The notes under the pieces are model-generated. The model was not told the origin of the DNA and searched no databases. It was given only the letters and a program-made list of their open reading frames with translations. The position numbers and the translations under genes were made by a program. From Toxoplasma gondii ME49 (Eukaryota > Apicomplexa > Conoidasida > Eucoccidiorida > Sarcocystidae), in NCBI RefSeq assembly GCF_000006565.2, contig NC_031479.1:1364001-1428000 (forward strand): a stretch of DNA of 64,000 bases, written 5' to 3'. This document shows positions 1 to 18,333 of the stretch, in pieces. The number at the start of each line of letters is the position of its first letter. The stretch's first letter is position 1.

Positions 1-3000
1 TCATCCTGTCACGCCAGGTGTTCGGTGGTAACCTGCACTTTACAGGGGCGCGGAATCTGTCGCGTTACCGCTTCAGTTTATGCTTGCTCGTTCCCGTGCA
101 ACACACATAGAGCAGTCGCGCTCTCTGTGAACATGTCAGTTCGAGGGTTCCAGCAGCAACTTTACAATGGCTTTTTGTTTTCAGAGTCTTTGCTGGAGAT
201 ATGGAAATGCACAATCTTCACTTCCGAACGAGTGCTCTGTCAAGAGGATAAGAGTTGCCTTGTATTTGTGCGCGTCGCGTGAAGCGCGGACCGTGCGTCT
301 TCCCTAACGCCTATTGATGACATCGCAAGGGTTGTTTTTTCAACGGTTGCGTTCTGTCAAATTTTGGGATCGGCACGATTCATCTGGAGCGTCTTCATTT
401 CAAACGCAACTCGTTTTCCAGAGCCGCAGTGCTTTTGGAATGTGAGGTGACGAAGTCGGCGACGAATGTGCCGACCGTAATTCATTGAACCTGGAAGCTG
501 CACTCAGAGTGATGACCGTCCTCGAAATGTGATGCATTTTCCTAGGTAAAGGTTGCAGTTCCTCTTTGCCAAAGCATCTCGATTTAAGGGGTTGTTGAGC
601 CTGTACCCTGATAACATGGCAAACAACAGAAGTTCAAAAAGGGATGGGACTGTGGGGACGGAGCTAGCCTTCCAGAATGGGAAATTTCACTTTGTGGTGG
701 TAATTCTACGTTTCTTCAGCAGCGCGATATCTGACTGTGTCGTATTTGTGTCCACCAGTGCGATTGGTCTGGTGGGGTTCATGTTTAGCAGGGATGTCAT
801 GTTTTTAAGCTACCTCTTCGCTTGCTTTGTTCTGTACTGACATCGTTTTTTAAACGTTACCAAAAGTCCCACTCGAAACTCAACAATGAGGCGATTGGGA
901 ACCCATTATTCCTAAAAGCTGTAACCGATGTGGTATGACCTTGACGTCGTAGGATATCGAATCCCACTACTTTTAGTCAGCATGGCTGTCTATATCAATA
1001 TTAAGGGAGTCTTACTCGGTATCCTAGGTGCGTATAAGACCTCTGCTTATTTTAATTGAGTCTTCTGGTTCTTTGGACACACCCCGAAGTACTTATGCTA
1101 ATTTTACCTGGCTGTGGAGTAGTATCTCAAACTGGTAACAGCAAACTCAGCTTCACCGGGGATTCGCGGCAGCAGGTTACACGTGGGGAGGGGCGCCTAG
1201 AACACTGCCGATGTGAAATGACTAAGCTTTTTTTCAAATGGTTCTAGCAAGCCGGCAGGTATCGATACTGCTGCGTGTCGTTCAATTGTAATTGGTCACA
1301 TCCTGCAAGGTTATGCGATTCGGGAATCGTGGAATTTTTCCTCGTCGTGCTGGTAGGGCTTCACCGTTGCAGGCTAGAAGTGCAGGCTATTGGTAATTGA
1401 CACACTGGAGAGCACGGTAGGGCCTCTGTATCTCGCAGTCTAGCACTGAGCTCGAGGAACGGTGGCATGTACTCTTCCTTTGTGTGAGAGAGGGAGGGGT
1501 AAACTAACTGCGAAAAATGATACTTGCGAAGGAAGAGTCTCCACTGCAGTGAGCAAGGTTAGAATCGCGCAGTCTATGGACTCTGGGCAACTCAAGTCGC
1601 TTTGAGTTTCGCCTTGTAAAGCGCTTCATAGCTGAATCCAACACAGTCGGAAGGACAAAAGTACGTTCCATCTAAGAGCACGCGGAAATTCTCCGTTCGA
1701 ACCTTTTGGACAAAAAAATAACTTTCCTAGGGCCAATTTTTTCCACGCGATCCCCCAAGCACTCATTCTTTTAGCGGGTGGGTGATTCTGGGTCGTCCAG
1801 TGAACAGCTACATAAATGAGTTCTCACTGAGATGTTCTACGGTCCACGTCGGCCCTGCACTCGTCACCTTGATCGAAGTGTATAGCATTTTCCTTCAGAC
1901 CCTTTGATCACGGTGTGTACAGCCCCCTAGTCACACACTGACTAGTGAATTGTACAATTCTGAACACGGGTTTAGGCAGACAGCTTCCATATCCAAAGAA
2001 CTGAGTTTGGAGAATCAGAGAACTGCTGCCGGCAGCGATAACTAAAAGACTCCCGTCTTGTATACTCGTAACGCCCGGTAGAATCAAAGGGAGCTGTGGT
2101 GCTTCCCCTGTATACAACGGCGGTCAGCCACTCTCTGCTGTAGTACAAAGCTTTACGTTATGTGCGCAAACAACGAAGGTCCTTGTGGAGTAGATCCTTC
2201 TTGGGGGGCGGTTTCTTGCAGTGCGGCCGCCCTCTCACCACAAGACAATCTGCGCGAGTAAGGCGTGTGGCGTGTAAGCGCGTTCCTGTCGGGACCTATC
2301 TCGCGTGTAATTCGCTTGCGGATTCACGTCGACTTGCTGCTTATCCCCCCAAAGCCACGTGAACTTTGTACAGCGGTCCATCCTGAGGTCACGGAGCTCA
2401 CGAATCTTGAGTTTTTAGGTAGAGCGTGGCGCAGGTTAGGAATGAATGACCAGACGTAGCATTTGGGTGTCACACCGATAGCCCTGAAGAAATGAGAAAT
2501 TTTAGCTCTGAAGTAGGTCCGACCGCACGACATGTTTCCTCGCGACACAGTTTCGTTTTTTCGTGGATTCGTAAGTCATGGTAAGAGGCGAAGGCCCCTG
2601 TTCCCTGAGACCAAAACTGGTCTGACTCTGCCGCGAACATTAGACCTGCAAGGCGCGGCACAGCCGCATTCGTGCTTTTTTCGCAAAGACGGCTCGTCTC
2701 GCAGGATGTGTTTACGGCGGGAAACGGGGGTGTGTTTCGTCTGCTTTGACACCATTCTCTGTTTGTTCTTCGGATCGTTTGCGTGCATTGTCGTTTGAAC
2801 GATAGACGCCGCGTCCATGCAAAAGTTGGGAGGAAAGACTGCAGGCCAGCTCCGGATTCAGTCTTGTCGCTGGCGCGCGCAAATAGAAGGCACGTCGTTT
2901 TCGGTGCGTTCTCGCTGCCACGCCCTGTGAACACACTTTCCTTTCCTTGTTTCTCTGTTTTTACTTCACACACCTCTTCCTTCTGGACATCAGACTTTTC

Positions 3001-4278
3001 TCTGTCAGGCGCTCTCTCGGGTGTTGCTGGTTCCAGCGAATCCGGTGTCCCGAAGAAACTCCCCCGTCGACTGCACTGGGTCGCGTGGATTGTCTCGCTG
3101 CTTCCCTTGCGTACGCGCTGAAAGGCTTTTGTGGATTTCTTTGCCTCGCAAAGTAAGACAGCGGAGTTTCAACTTTTTGTTTGCCGCTCGGTCGTGGATA
3201 CGTCTTCCCTGGAGCGCGCATTGCAAGGCGGTCGAGGACGCCGCACTTCCTCTCGATTCCTTCTTTTCCCACTTCTCGCGCAGCAAAACGCTTGGTAGAA
3301 CTGTCTGCATCTTGCGTAGCCTCCGTCGTGAAAGACCCTCTTTCAAACGCAAGAAACCGGGCGTTTCCTAAACCCAAAAAGGCGTCTCTCTGAGTTCTTC
3401 CGCCTCCGCTCTGACCGCGCCCTCTCCAGCCCTTCTTCTCCAGCTCAGTCGGACCTCCGTTCTACATCATTCGCGTCTCTCCTCGATTTCCTCGGTTTTT
3501 TTATCTAACACGCACTCAGCTGTCGCGAGTATCTCACGTTACACCGCGAGCGCCGGGTCCTGGCTTCTCAGGCTGCGGGGGCAGTCTCGCGGGTCAAAGA
3601 GCGGCTGCGTTTCGCTCGTCTGCGACGGCTTGTATTTCTTCCTTGGTTGCTGGACGACCACAGAAAGTTCGTTTCCTCTCTCTGAGTCAAAATATCCATT
3701 TCGGCGTCTCCCGGCTCGCGTCTGGACACACGTTTCTCGTCCTTTTCACGAGTTTCCCGTCTAATTTGTTTGGCTAGCTTCACCGCTGTTGTCGCCAAGA
3801 CTCAAAACATCATCGCTCGAAAGACTCAAGTTGCTCCCACCCCACGCTCCTGTCCCCCACTGGCTGCGACCGTCCGAACTGCCGCTTCTTTCACTTTCGA
3901 GTCCGAGTCTTTGTCTAGCAACTGTTGAGCGGTCCTCCCTCTGTGCTCCACGGCTTTGACATCACGTGGAACCCAGACTGGCTCACCTCTGTTCGCTTGG
4001 TTGTGGTGGTCGCCTTTCCCGCCGGGCTGTGCCTTTCTGCTCGCTCTCCGACAAATCTTCGGGGTGTCTGTACACTCGGGAGCCTTCGCATTTCACACCA
4101 CGCGTTCGCGTCAGAGCGGTCGCTCGTGAGTTGCCCGGCAGTCTTTCGCTCTCACACTTCCCTTGAAACCTCTCTCCGCGTCCTGGAAGGACATTCGGTT
4201 CGCGAGAAACCCTCAGGAAGTCTCTGGGACTTGTTTTCCTTCGTTTCGAGCGAGTGGTGCCCCAGGCGTCTCGTCAAC
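1..4278. other. Gene-free 5' flank of Rab6
   Basis: I see no supportable gene here. The open frames are short, sit on both strands and match nothing I recognise. From about 3400 the sequence becomes CT-rich, as promoters and 5' UTRs of coccidian genes often are. The frame upstream of the Rab6 start codon is open from about 3925, but I see no upstream ATG in it, so I read 3400-4278 as Rab6 promoter and 5' UTR. The first 2 kb is plain AT-balanced DNA and could hold the 3' UTR of a neighbour outside the window. Confidence 0.5.
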
Positions 4279-9252
<4,974 letters not shown>

Positions 9253-11396
9253 AAGCAGAGTTTTTGAATCTCTTGCGTCTCTAAATGCGCGTCTGTCGCC
9301 GCTGGATGGGGCAGTCTTTCTTTTACATTTCTGTACGGAGCATTCTTTGTCCTCGGGCAAAACTGCCTTTCTAAGTCTCGCCATCTTTTCCGTCTGACCC
9401 CGTCAGCGGAATTGTTTTTATGCGTTGTCTTTCTTCCGTTCGCTGCATTCTTCAGTAGACACTTCTGGTTTAAAAGTAAGCGTTAAGAGCTCCACTACCT
9501 TTCGCCTGTGTGCTTGTCGAGGACATAAACCATTCTTTGTGTAAACGGCTCTGGCGGCTGCTGAACCTTTTTCTTCACCGCCAGTATCACTACCTCTCGA
9601 AACGACAAACAACTGATTTTAGATCGGCTGTTAGAGAATATCAAGCCTAATGCTAAGTAACTGAGTTAAATAAAACACGGTAACTCGGCTGTTTTGCGCG
9701 AACGAAAGGTGTCTTTCTGCTTTTCGCTGCCGGGGAAGTTGCTTAAGCCGTCTAGAGTACGCTCTCTAATGGATGCGAAGAGTGGCTCAGCAAACGATGA
9801 AGAAGAAACACACCTCGCATCTTTCCAGCAATTTCTCCACACCTCTGGATACCTTGATATAACCTGTTAGATGTTGGTAGGACGCCGCGTAGGATATTGA
9901 AATCCAAAACTGTCAGCTCTCTTAAGAAGCAGTCCAGGCGGCTGGTGGTGTGCTTGCTGTAGTCATCAAGAACTTGACTGTCGGTATTTCATAACTGGAG
10001 CCGCCGACTGGAGGTGGTTTCTGTTATCGTCCCGCCTGCGCAGATTGGAAGCAATGCGCACTCTAGCTCGTGATTTCTACAATTGCTCTGAAACAGTGCT
10101 ATCAGGGATCATTTCTGCACACAGGGAACACGAAAGAAACAGAGAATACAGCTAGTTCGTGGCAAGTGTAGCAGGCATGCCAAAAGACCTCTAGGTTCGA
10201 CGCCGAGCAGCATCCACGATAAAATTTACTGGTAGATTTTTTGTGTTGGTGGAAACAGCTTTCTGGCGCGGTCGTGAGTGTATAATTGGCGTCCAAGATT
10301 TCCACGTCATACTACCAGCCTTCTATTCTCACGTGAACACACGAGAAAAACCAGGGAAGTATCATTCGCAGATGTTGTCACACCATGCCCTGTTCGTTAG
10401 TCTGTCAGCGGAGACAGCGATGGGCGTGTTACGCCGAGTTTCAGGATCCTAGGCGACAGTATGCTATATCAAGATATATTATTGTTTTTCGGACCAGAAG
10501 CGTATATTCGAATCTTACGTGGCTTCTGCCTCTGTTCCCATTTCACCAGATGCGCTTCAGAAAAGCTGAAGAGAGCCGATTTTGTGTTTAAACCGTGAAT
10601 CAACATCACGGTGCAGCCCTTCCGAGCTCATACTCAGATCCAATTTTTGCAATGGGGAGTCTGCGAATGCCGGTCTAGCGGTTTTCTGAGGACGGACGGA
10701 CAGTGAAGCAAACGACTTGTGAGCTTCACCTGGTCTGCTTCTAGCAACAGAAGTGTTCTGTTAGACTGAAACGAAGGTGTCGCTTGTCCCCCGTTTACTT
10801 GCACATATTATCGATAGATATCAGTGTCCGTCCCTCGGCTCCATGTTTGCAACACCAAACCCGCAGGGTGTCGGGCGAAGAAAAACTCCGTTCTCAGCCG
10901 GGGGTTGTTGCGCCGCGTCTTTCTGCTTTTTGGTTTTGCAGACAATAGGAAACAAGAAACTTACTTGCAGCGATAACACTTTCTACGCACACTGCTACGC
11001 AGGAGCCGGGTGGTGGCGAATCCATCCCTACGGCAGCTCTCTTGGAAGCAGCTGCTCCCTTGTTGTCTTGATTTTCTTCTCTGTTGCAGTCAGCATCTAG
11101 GTATGCCACATTTACCTCTCTACAGTTTTCTAAAAAAACGCTTGCCTCACTAGGACAAAAACTTTTAATGGTTTGCGGCATCTTTTGAAAACGTGCTCGT
11201 GATGTGCATGCGTCCGTTCGAGAGAAACGTTGCGACACGGAGGAAGAGTCCTGTGCGCCTTTCCAGCTTGTGGTTCCGCATTCAGACAGGGTGAGAAAGT
11301 CGCTTCCTCTCGTGCATTGTTTGAACTTTTCCATTGCCGTCTCTTTGTTTGTCTTTTCTGCGACCTCTGTTACCATTTCCTAGCCTCGACTTCGCC
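9253..11396. other. Intergenic between Rab6 and COX2b
   Basis: No gene is supported. Open frames are short on both strands. The proximal part should carry the Rab6 3' UTR. The last few hundred bases before 11397 are T/C-rich and probably hold the COX2b promoter and 5' UTR. I see no tRNA or other structured RNA. Confidence 0.5.
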
Positions 11397-11972
11397 ATGG
11401 ATGTTTTCCGGTCCTTCTGGAACCGGCGGGGTGCGGCCCCGGGGGGCGCCGCCACCAGCTCAGGTCGTCCCGCGGGATGCCGCGAGGAGAACTCGTCGGT
11501 TTTGCTGCAGTCTCTGAAGGCTAACTCTCAGCAGAAAAAGGGTGAAACGCCTCTGCAGAATGTGGCCGCTGCGGACTACGTGACGCCCCAGAAATACCTC
11601 GATGACCCGGACAAAATTCCCACCTACTACGTGTTCCAGTCTAACATGGTGACAGATGAGGATCTGTTGCCGGGAATGCTCCGCAATTTGGAAGTCGACA
11701 AACGCCTGACTTTGCCGACGCGTACGCACATTCGCTTTCTTATTACCGCCACAGACGTCATTCACTCCTGGGCTGTGCCTGCGCTAGGCATCAAGGCTGA
11801 CGCCATCCCGGGTAGGCTGCAGCGAATCAACACTTTCATCCAGAGAGAAGGCGTTTTCTATGGACAGTGCTCAGAGCTCTGTGGAGCGCTCCACGGGTTC
11901 ATGCCCATCGTCATCGAAGCCGTGAGCCCCGAAACCTACGCGGCGCATGCAAAGAAGTGGTACAAAGACTGA
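11397..11972 (+). CDS. COX2B: Cytochrome c oxidase subunit IIb (CuA half of split COX2)
   Basis: This encodes only the soluble C-terminal CuA domain of respiratory complex IV subunit 2, which takes electrons from cytochrome c at the mitochondrial inner membrane. The single exon gives 191 residues. All CuA ligands are visible with canonical spacing: His123 in DVIHSW, Cys158, Glu160 and Cys162 in GQCSELCG, His166 and Met169 in ALHGFM. The usual two N-terminal transmembrane helices are absent. Residues 1-50 are Arg/Gly/Ala/Ser-rich without early acid clusters, fitting a mitochondrial import sequence. In Apicomplexa and some green algae the gene is split, with the N-terminal half (COX2a) encoded elsewhere in the nucleus, so this is a complete half-gene and not a truncation. 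An in-frame ATG at 11334 would add 21 residues; I prefer 11397 because the extension is hydrophobic and its DNA is CT-rich like a 5' UTR. Confidence 0.93.
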   Translation: MDVFRSFWNRRGAAPGGAATSSGRPAGCREENSSVLLQSLKANSQQKKGETPLQNVAAADYVTPQKYLDDPDKIPTYYVFQSNMVTDEDLLPGMLRNLEVDKRLTLPTRTHIRFLITATDVIHSWAVPALGIKADAIPGRLQRINTFIQREGVFYGQCSELCGALHGFMPIVIEAVSPETYAAHAKKWYKD

Positions 11973-14478
11973 GAACTGGTATTCAAGTGGCAGCTCGGAC
12001 ACTCGTGAACGACCAGGCCAGAAAGTGATAATCGGTCCCACATTCCGCACAATTGTGTCCTGTCGTCTCTGGTTAGAGCACAAAACTCTTATGTGGAGTG
12101 AGAAATGCGCGAGGAAGGAGGGCAAGCCCGCGAGGACGTGGGTGCACACGACCAGGCAACTCTTGTTGAAAAACAGCATTCAAAGAAAAATCCTCCGATT
12201 TCGCGGTGACCATTCGTTCTGTGGTAAAGTGGCCAGATTGAGACGGTGTGGTGTCTCATGGAGAAGCCCTGCGGGAGGGCTTCCAATGTCTCCAGTCCGT
12301 AGCAAGCTATGATGGGATGACCGCGACAGCTAGTCACGAGGGTTCAACCTCCTCAGTGGAGTCTTGAACAAAGAGAGATCGGAAAAGATCAGCAGGAAAC
12401 AACAAATAGTTGCATCGCAACGTTGGGATGAACGGCTTGCGAAAACTGCTACGACGTTTCATAGACGCGCTTTTTCCGGGCTCTGGAAGTAACATGTTCT
12501 GCAAAGCACGTGCAGGATTTTCTTCGCGTGTCTCCTTTGCTGTTGAACGTTGTCTCGGTCCGTCCGGTTCATTGTTTGCGTGCGCTGCTTATCCACGTTT
12601 CTCCTTAGTACACAAATATCGCGCATCTGGGAAATACCTTTGTTGAAGACACTCAATTACTTCTGCCAATGTGATGGCAAGCCCTGAAGAAGGACGGCCA
12701 TTTGAGGACACGTGGTAGACTCTCACATATTCTTCACTACATTTCTTCACAGCTTGGTATGTCAAGTAGCCCAAGTGTGGTGCCCAGCCAAACGGCGTTC
12801 TTCCCGGTCGTCTCTGCGTCCTCCGACTACCACATAGGAAATGCGAAACAGTGACGCTTGACACGACCCGCAGAGCGTGTATTCTATCGGGGGGATGCTG
12901 TGGCAGAAAACAGCGGGAGATCAGCTGGCTCCGAGCACCCGTCAGACGCTTGAGCACTTCAGGATGTCTCGTAGCGTGCTAATTTGGATAAATTAGAGAC
13001 TTCTGTAGAGCTAGATGCTCAAATTTTGGGGGAGTTGTCGGTGAGGCGCTAACACTAAACCAGAAGGGGTCGGGATCTACTGCACTGCGGCGGCGGCCGT
13101 CGCGTCGACTGCATCTGCACTTTACGACCTGGAGTTTGGCTCAAGGCCACAAACGAAAACTGAAGGACAGCTTTGTTGCTTATGCTCGGACAGTAGTCTT
13201 CTCATTTAGAGAGAACAAGCGTTATCACACGCTTCGAGACCCCGTTTCTCACCGTCTACAAAAATTCGGGTAGGTGTACCGGGTTTCCGTGAAACACGTG
13301 ATCAACTAGAGAACAGTGTGCCGCTCTTTACAAACACACTGGGTGCGCCTACCAGAAAATCCGGAGCCATCTTCTCCGCTTACGAACATCTGAGGCGTAA
13401 CGTCCCTTCGCTGGCAAAGCAGTTGGAATTATTAATCCGTATATAACACCAAGAACGCAACCAATGTGGCATGCTCACCGACATCTCCTGCGTGGAAACT
13501 CTGGACGTTTCCGGTAGGAAGGCTTTCAAAGAGCCTTCGCTGGTGTCACTGTACGGTGCACTGCGTACGAGAAAGGCTACTCTGTCCACTTTTTCTTCCA
13601 CTTTTAGTGTATTCCTTTCGACGACCATAATTGCCTTCCTCTTACGGTCGGTTCTCGGACACCCAGGAACGACCTGAGCCTAAAAGCGCCGAGGCTGACT
13701 ACGTTATTGGTAACGCTCAGGCGGAGTTAGTACAGCGCGGCCACGAATGTTTTCATTCCATCAAAGAAGTATGCTTCTTCTTTCGGAATTTTCGTCACAC
13801 ATACGTTCACGGTTCTGAATCTGGTGAATATGAACTTGAATTTCGGTTCGCGAATGCACGGATGACAAGGGGAAACGCAGCGACAGTCCGGATGACCTGA
13901 GTTACTCGGATGAATAGTAGATGCACTTGTGCCCCACATTTCCGAAGTACAAACGAATTTGCCCAGTACTTCAAGGTGGGTGTAAAAATGATTGTTCTGT
14001 CATTGTGAGTCCTGTCAAAAGCAAGAAAAACCTTCCTGGATTTTCTAGTTAACTGGCTGCGAACGCTGTTGTTGCTTGCTTCGAATACAAACAGATAAAC
14101 CGTCTGGCACAGTTAAGCGATCTGTAGATTTCGCTCGCAACATGATAATGAAGAAGGCAATTGACACCTGCTATTCGAGCTTTTACGCTCAGTTGACATC
14201 GTTCACTCACTCTCTTGGCACAAAACAGTCGGTATAATACCTCGCCGTGGTGCCATACTCGGAGCGAATCAATGTTTCGGCGAAACAAAAGGAACTTTGG
14301 GGAGTGCATGCAGAGAAGTTACTTCAGTGCTGAAAGCCCTTGTCTGTTCTTGGGCCCCACCTGGACTTTGTAAACTATTCTTTTTGTGGGGTACAAAACA
14401 AGCAAGCGCCCGCGGAGATTTGAAGTCCTTCCTGGGTCCTGATATTTTTCAGAAGGTGCAGAGGCGAAGAGAAGAAAA
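11973..14478. other. Intergenic between COX2b and PACRG
   Basis: No gene is supported on either strand; the longest open frames, about 120 codons, overlap each other without a splice pattern or familiar motif. The stretch should hold the COX2b 3' UTR and the PACRG promoter. A TGCATGCA octamer lies at 14305-14312, about 170 bases before the PACRG start codon. Confidence 0.5.
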
Positions 14479-17400
14479 ATGCAGGCAACTCAGCGACTGG
14501 CACCGGGGGCGGAGCTTGCCCTAGCAGATTTTCAGAAGAAGATTGTCGACCCCGAGTACAACAGCAAAGAAAAGGCTCTTGGACTCTGGCCGGTGAATCC
14601 CGAGTCACCGTTTGGCAACTTCCCAAAGGAGAAAGGATATCCCAGTTCATTCAATAAGAATCAAGTGGAGGCTGCCCTTAGTCATGCAATTACCACGCCT
14701 CTTGTTCGATTCAGTTCTCGTGAAAAAACATTTCTTAGGAAAGGCGCCGGTGCGTCCACGCAGAAACAGCTGTAGAAACACTAACATATCCCGTGGTCGA
14801 GAGAAGTAGTCTGTGAAGGACTGGTTGAAAGAACTCAACTACCTAGAATCGTTGAACTACGGGGAAGGAAGCATTTCACTTCGCAAAACCTTCACTTGCC
14901 CACAAACGTTTTGAGCGAATGGGAGTTTGCCTCGAAAATGTTACTTGACTGGATGTATCCGCATCTCGCACGAACCTGGTTGACATCCACAAATTCCTAT
15001 TGTTCGTGACGATGGGTACTGTGTATGGTTCCCCTCGTTTGCTGAGTGAAAAGCCACAGGTAAAGATTCCTAAACCCTAAACATAAACGTAAGTGTATGA
15101 ATCACGATTTTGACACTGTGACTTGTTCAGCCTGCCATAATTTCTCCTTGTTATTGTCACAGCCTTGTGTACCCTCTTGAAAACAGACCTAAGTTCATAC
15201 TCACAGTCAACAAATCTCATGGGTTTACAACGTACTTGTGTTGTTGACACCCAAAGCGTCAACACCGCCGATTTCCCAGCACACATGTTCATTCAGGTTC
15301 CGGTGGACACACTGATGCCACTGCGGTCAGACGATGGATGCGGCAGGTTAAGCATGCCCCTCTGCCTCCTCGTGCCAAGGCTTACTGTCGTAGGCCAATT
15401 CAACCTTCCCAGTTTCGCCGTTTCTACCATCGAGGAGACCTGCCCGTTGCTGTCGAACACGGTGCATCTGGTGAGTCGGGTTTCATACAGAGAGTGCAAG
15501 ATTACATTCTTCGTCGGACTCGGTCTAATGCTCTACTCACCACTCACTGCTGCTCGTTTTCCCGTCCACAGACGCCATTGTAGGCAAGTGATTCTGGTGT
15601 CACGGTCTAAGAACTGCCTGCCAATCGTCTCTGAGGTTCTCTCTCAGTCGCTAAATACACGAAAATCAATATATGGGCATCAGGGGGGGAGACAAGTGAT
15701 GAAGTTGGAAACGAACTCGGTGTGTCATTTCTGGGGAGGCCGGCCGCGGCAGCATGCCGAGCCTTTGACTACTGCCCTTCCTGGTTAATCATCATAATCA
15801 TGTTTGCTTGGACTGTGCCAGGCAACCGAGTCCTGTGGAAGACAGGTTTTGCCTTGCTCGACTACCAGTATTTCTTGCCATTATTTTTTGACGGAATCCG
15901 AGAAAAAGAAGATCCGTACAGATTCCTTGCCGTTCAGGGGGTGAGTCTCTGCTTGTGGCCATTGAACGAATCTTGGTGCGAGCACGGAAGCCTGTAGACA
16001 CCATTTCAGCCAGCTTATAAACACGATCATGGTACTCGTGCAAAGTTGACTGTCGAACCTGGTCTCTGTAAACGTCTCTCCAGCACTTGAAAATGTTTGC
16101 GCAAACATACAGGTGTATGACCTTATCCACGGCGCCCCCGAGAAGATACTGCCTGCCATTCCCCAGTTAGTGATACCTATCAAGAAAGCTCTTGATACAC
16201 GGGATAGAGAAGTAAGGTATCGCTCCCTCACGCCCAGAATTCTGGAAATGAGGGGAACTCCACAAGACTTGTTTGCTGCTTGTCAGTTACCCCAATTCTT
16301 TCTTCACCGCTTGCTCTCTGTAGACAGATCTACACGCCTGAAAAACTCCAGTGAACATAATATGCATACGCACGGAGACAGAACAAGTAGTGCGTGCTGG
16401 AATTATGCTGATACAAAGTTCCCTGCGCACTGATCTTGTGTACGTCCACTAAAATTGTCTGCTGCGAGATGCTGTGAATTTAGTTCTTCACGAAAAAGCA
16501 AAACAGTAGACCTGCGCACAGCAGTGGATCCTTGTTAGTTTCACAGCACAGAGAAACATGTTGAAATTCATTCACTTGTTCCTGCGTATTCGATAGCATA
16601 GAGTGCCAACATATCTCGTCGTTCCAAACAGCACATTGTGACCCACCTATCACACAGCAAATCCCAACAATATCTTTGGGCACCGGTTCGTCGTTGTCTG
16701 ATTTGCTCTGGTTTTCGCTGTTTCTTTCGCAGGTAATCGCAACAACTCTGAAAATTCTTCAAGCTCTCGTACTCTCTGGTATGCCTCGTACGGTGCAAAG
16801 GAATGGGAGGAAGCGGAGCACACTGATCTGGTCTTCGGATAATTCCACAGTGGTTCCGTGGATCGCCACCACGAGTGCTATACAGCAACTCTAATAGGTA
16901 ACTGGGAACAATGTCCGGAATTCATCCCCCTAGTGTCTGGTGTTAATCTGAAGACACATGCTAAAATCCAGGACACTCAGGGAATTCGAAAGGAACTGAC
17001 AAACCCGTTTCCAAGGAACAAATCGTAGCCACGGACAAGTTTTCAGAACACTTCTCTCCAATAAGCCAAAGAATCAAGGCACGATACTTCCACTGCGGAT
17101 GACAAGGCACATCTCCCCTTCTGAAGTTCCGGCCTCATGAAGGACATGCGCTTCACATGAGATTCTACGGAAACTATGGGGATATACACATTTTCGTCGA
17201 CACATCAGGACATCATAAGCCCAGGTAGGATATACGGGGTATATGCGTGTAAATGCTAAATCGATTGTTCAGGTGAAGACATTGGAAAAGCACTTCTGCC
17301 GTACTACAGGCAAATTCTGCCGTGTTTCAACTTGTTCATCAACAACCACAGAAACATCGGCGATAAGATCTGCTACGGACAGAAGCGAGGGTAAGCATTA

Positions 17401-17690
17401 CTTCAAGACCCATAATTTTACGGTTTGCTTCTGTGAAGAGCTTCAGGAAATAACGCGCCTCGATGCGGGACACATCAGTACTCCACTCAGAAAGACGTTC
17501 TGAGGGTTCGGAGTAAACTTTGATCTAGAAGAAGCGGATTTCATTGTCCCGCATGTGGCTGTGCTGCAGGTGCGACCTCGGTGACTTGATTGAAGAAACG
17601 TTGCATATCTTCGAACTCCATGGAGGGCCCGATGCTTTCATCAACATTAAGTACATGATTCCAACCTATGAGAGCTGCGTTACCAATTGA
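14479..17690 (+). CDS. PACRG: PACRG, parkin co-regulated gene protein homologue (seven exons)
   Basis: Helical-repeat protein that in other eukaryotes binds the inner junction of axonemal doublet microtubules and basal bodies. Exons: 14479-14749, 15297-15470, 15822-15940, 16113-16211, 16733-16778, 17273-17390, 17570-17690, giving 948 nt (315 residues) with all phases closing. Recognisable blocks in order: [89 protein letters not shown] and [13 protein letters not shown] near the end. These follow human PACRG block by block. Exon 1 (90 residues) has no match I recognise; it joins in phase, but PACRG N-termini vary, so that join is the least certain. One exon is only 46 nt. Expression would be expected where flagella form, such as microgametes, or at centrioles. 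Confidence 0.9.
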
Positions 17691-18333
17691 GAATGCACCC
17701 TAGTTGCACACTGTGGTACACATGTCTGCTCAACCTCCGGCAAGACATGAGCAAAACAACTAGGCTGAAAGATTTCCGTATCCGCTACAGTTCAGCCTTC
17801 TTACGTGAAAGTATCTCACGCGCTTGTACTTGATGGTGCTTCGATAGCAACACATCCCTGAGCTCGGCAGTGGTTCAGCCTTACCACCTCTACAGCCCAC
17901 AGCATATATGGATGGAGCTTTGGCGTGACTTAGACTGTTCCAGAGTGGCCCTTTACCCCTGTGGCTTCTTTGTCTCTCTGACGCCGCAAATGCTTAACAC
18001 GAGAGAAGGTAAACTTCAACTCTATCATCCCTGCCGTTCGTTTCGAAGCTTCTGGGCTGCCTACGTGCAAATCGATTTGTGCTCTTTACCAATCACTCGT
18101 AACGGATTCTCTCCTGCCTTTGACAATCGGCCGCACCTCGTATCACATGGTATATCCAGTGTCTGCGAAAACTCGTGGGCGTCGCGAGCGCGTCAGTGCT
18201 CTCAATTCTGCGAAGGGTTCAAGGCAGTCAACGAAACTGACCTTCGTTTTCAGAATCGAACACGTCTGGTTCCGGAGAACGACACACAGTGGCAAAAAAG
18301 CGTACGAGACGATAGAGTGTGACAGAGTTCAAC
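17691..18333. other. Convergent intergenic between PACRG and RPL27A
   Basis: This 640-base stretch lies between two converging genes and should hold both 3' UTRs. A plus-strand open frame covers much of it (17870-18322, 150 codons), but it has no recognisable motif and I do not call it a gene. Confidence 0.5.
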
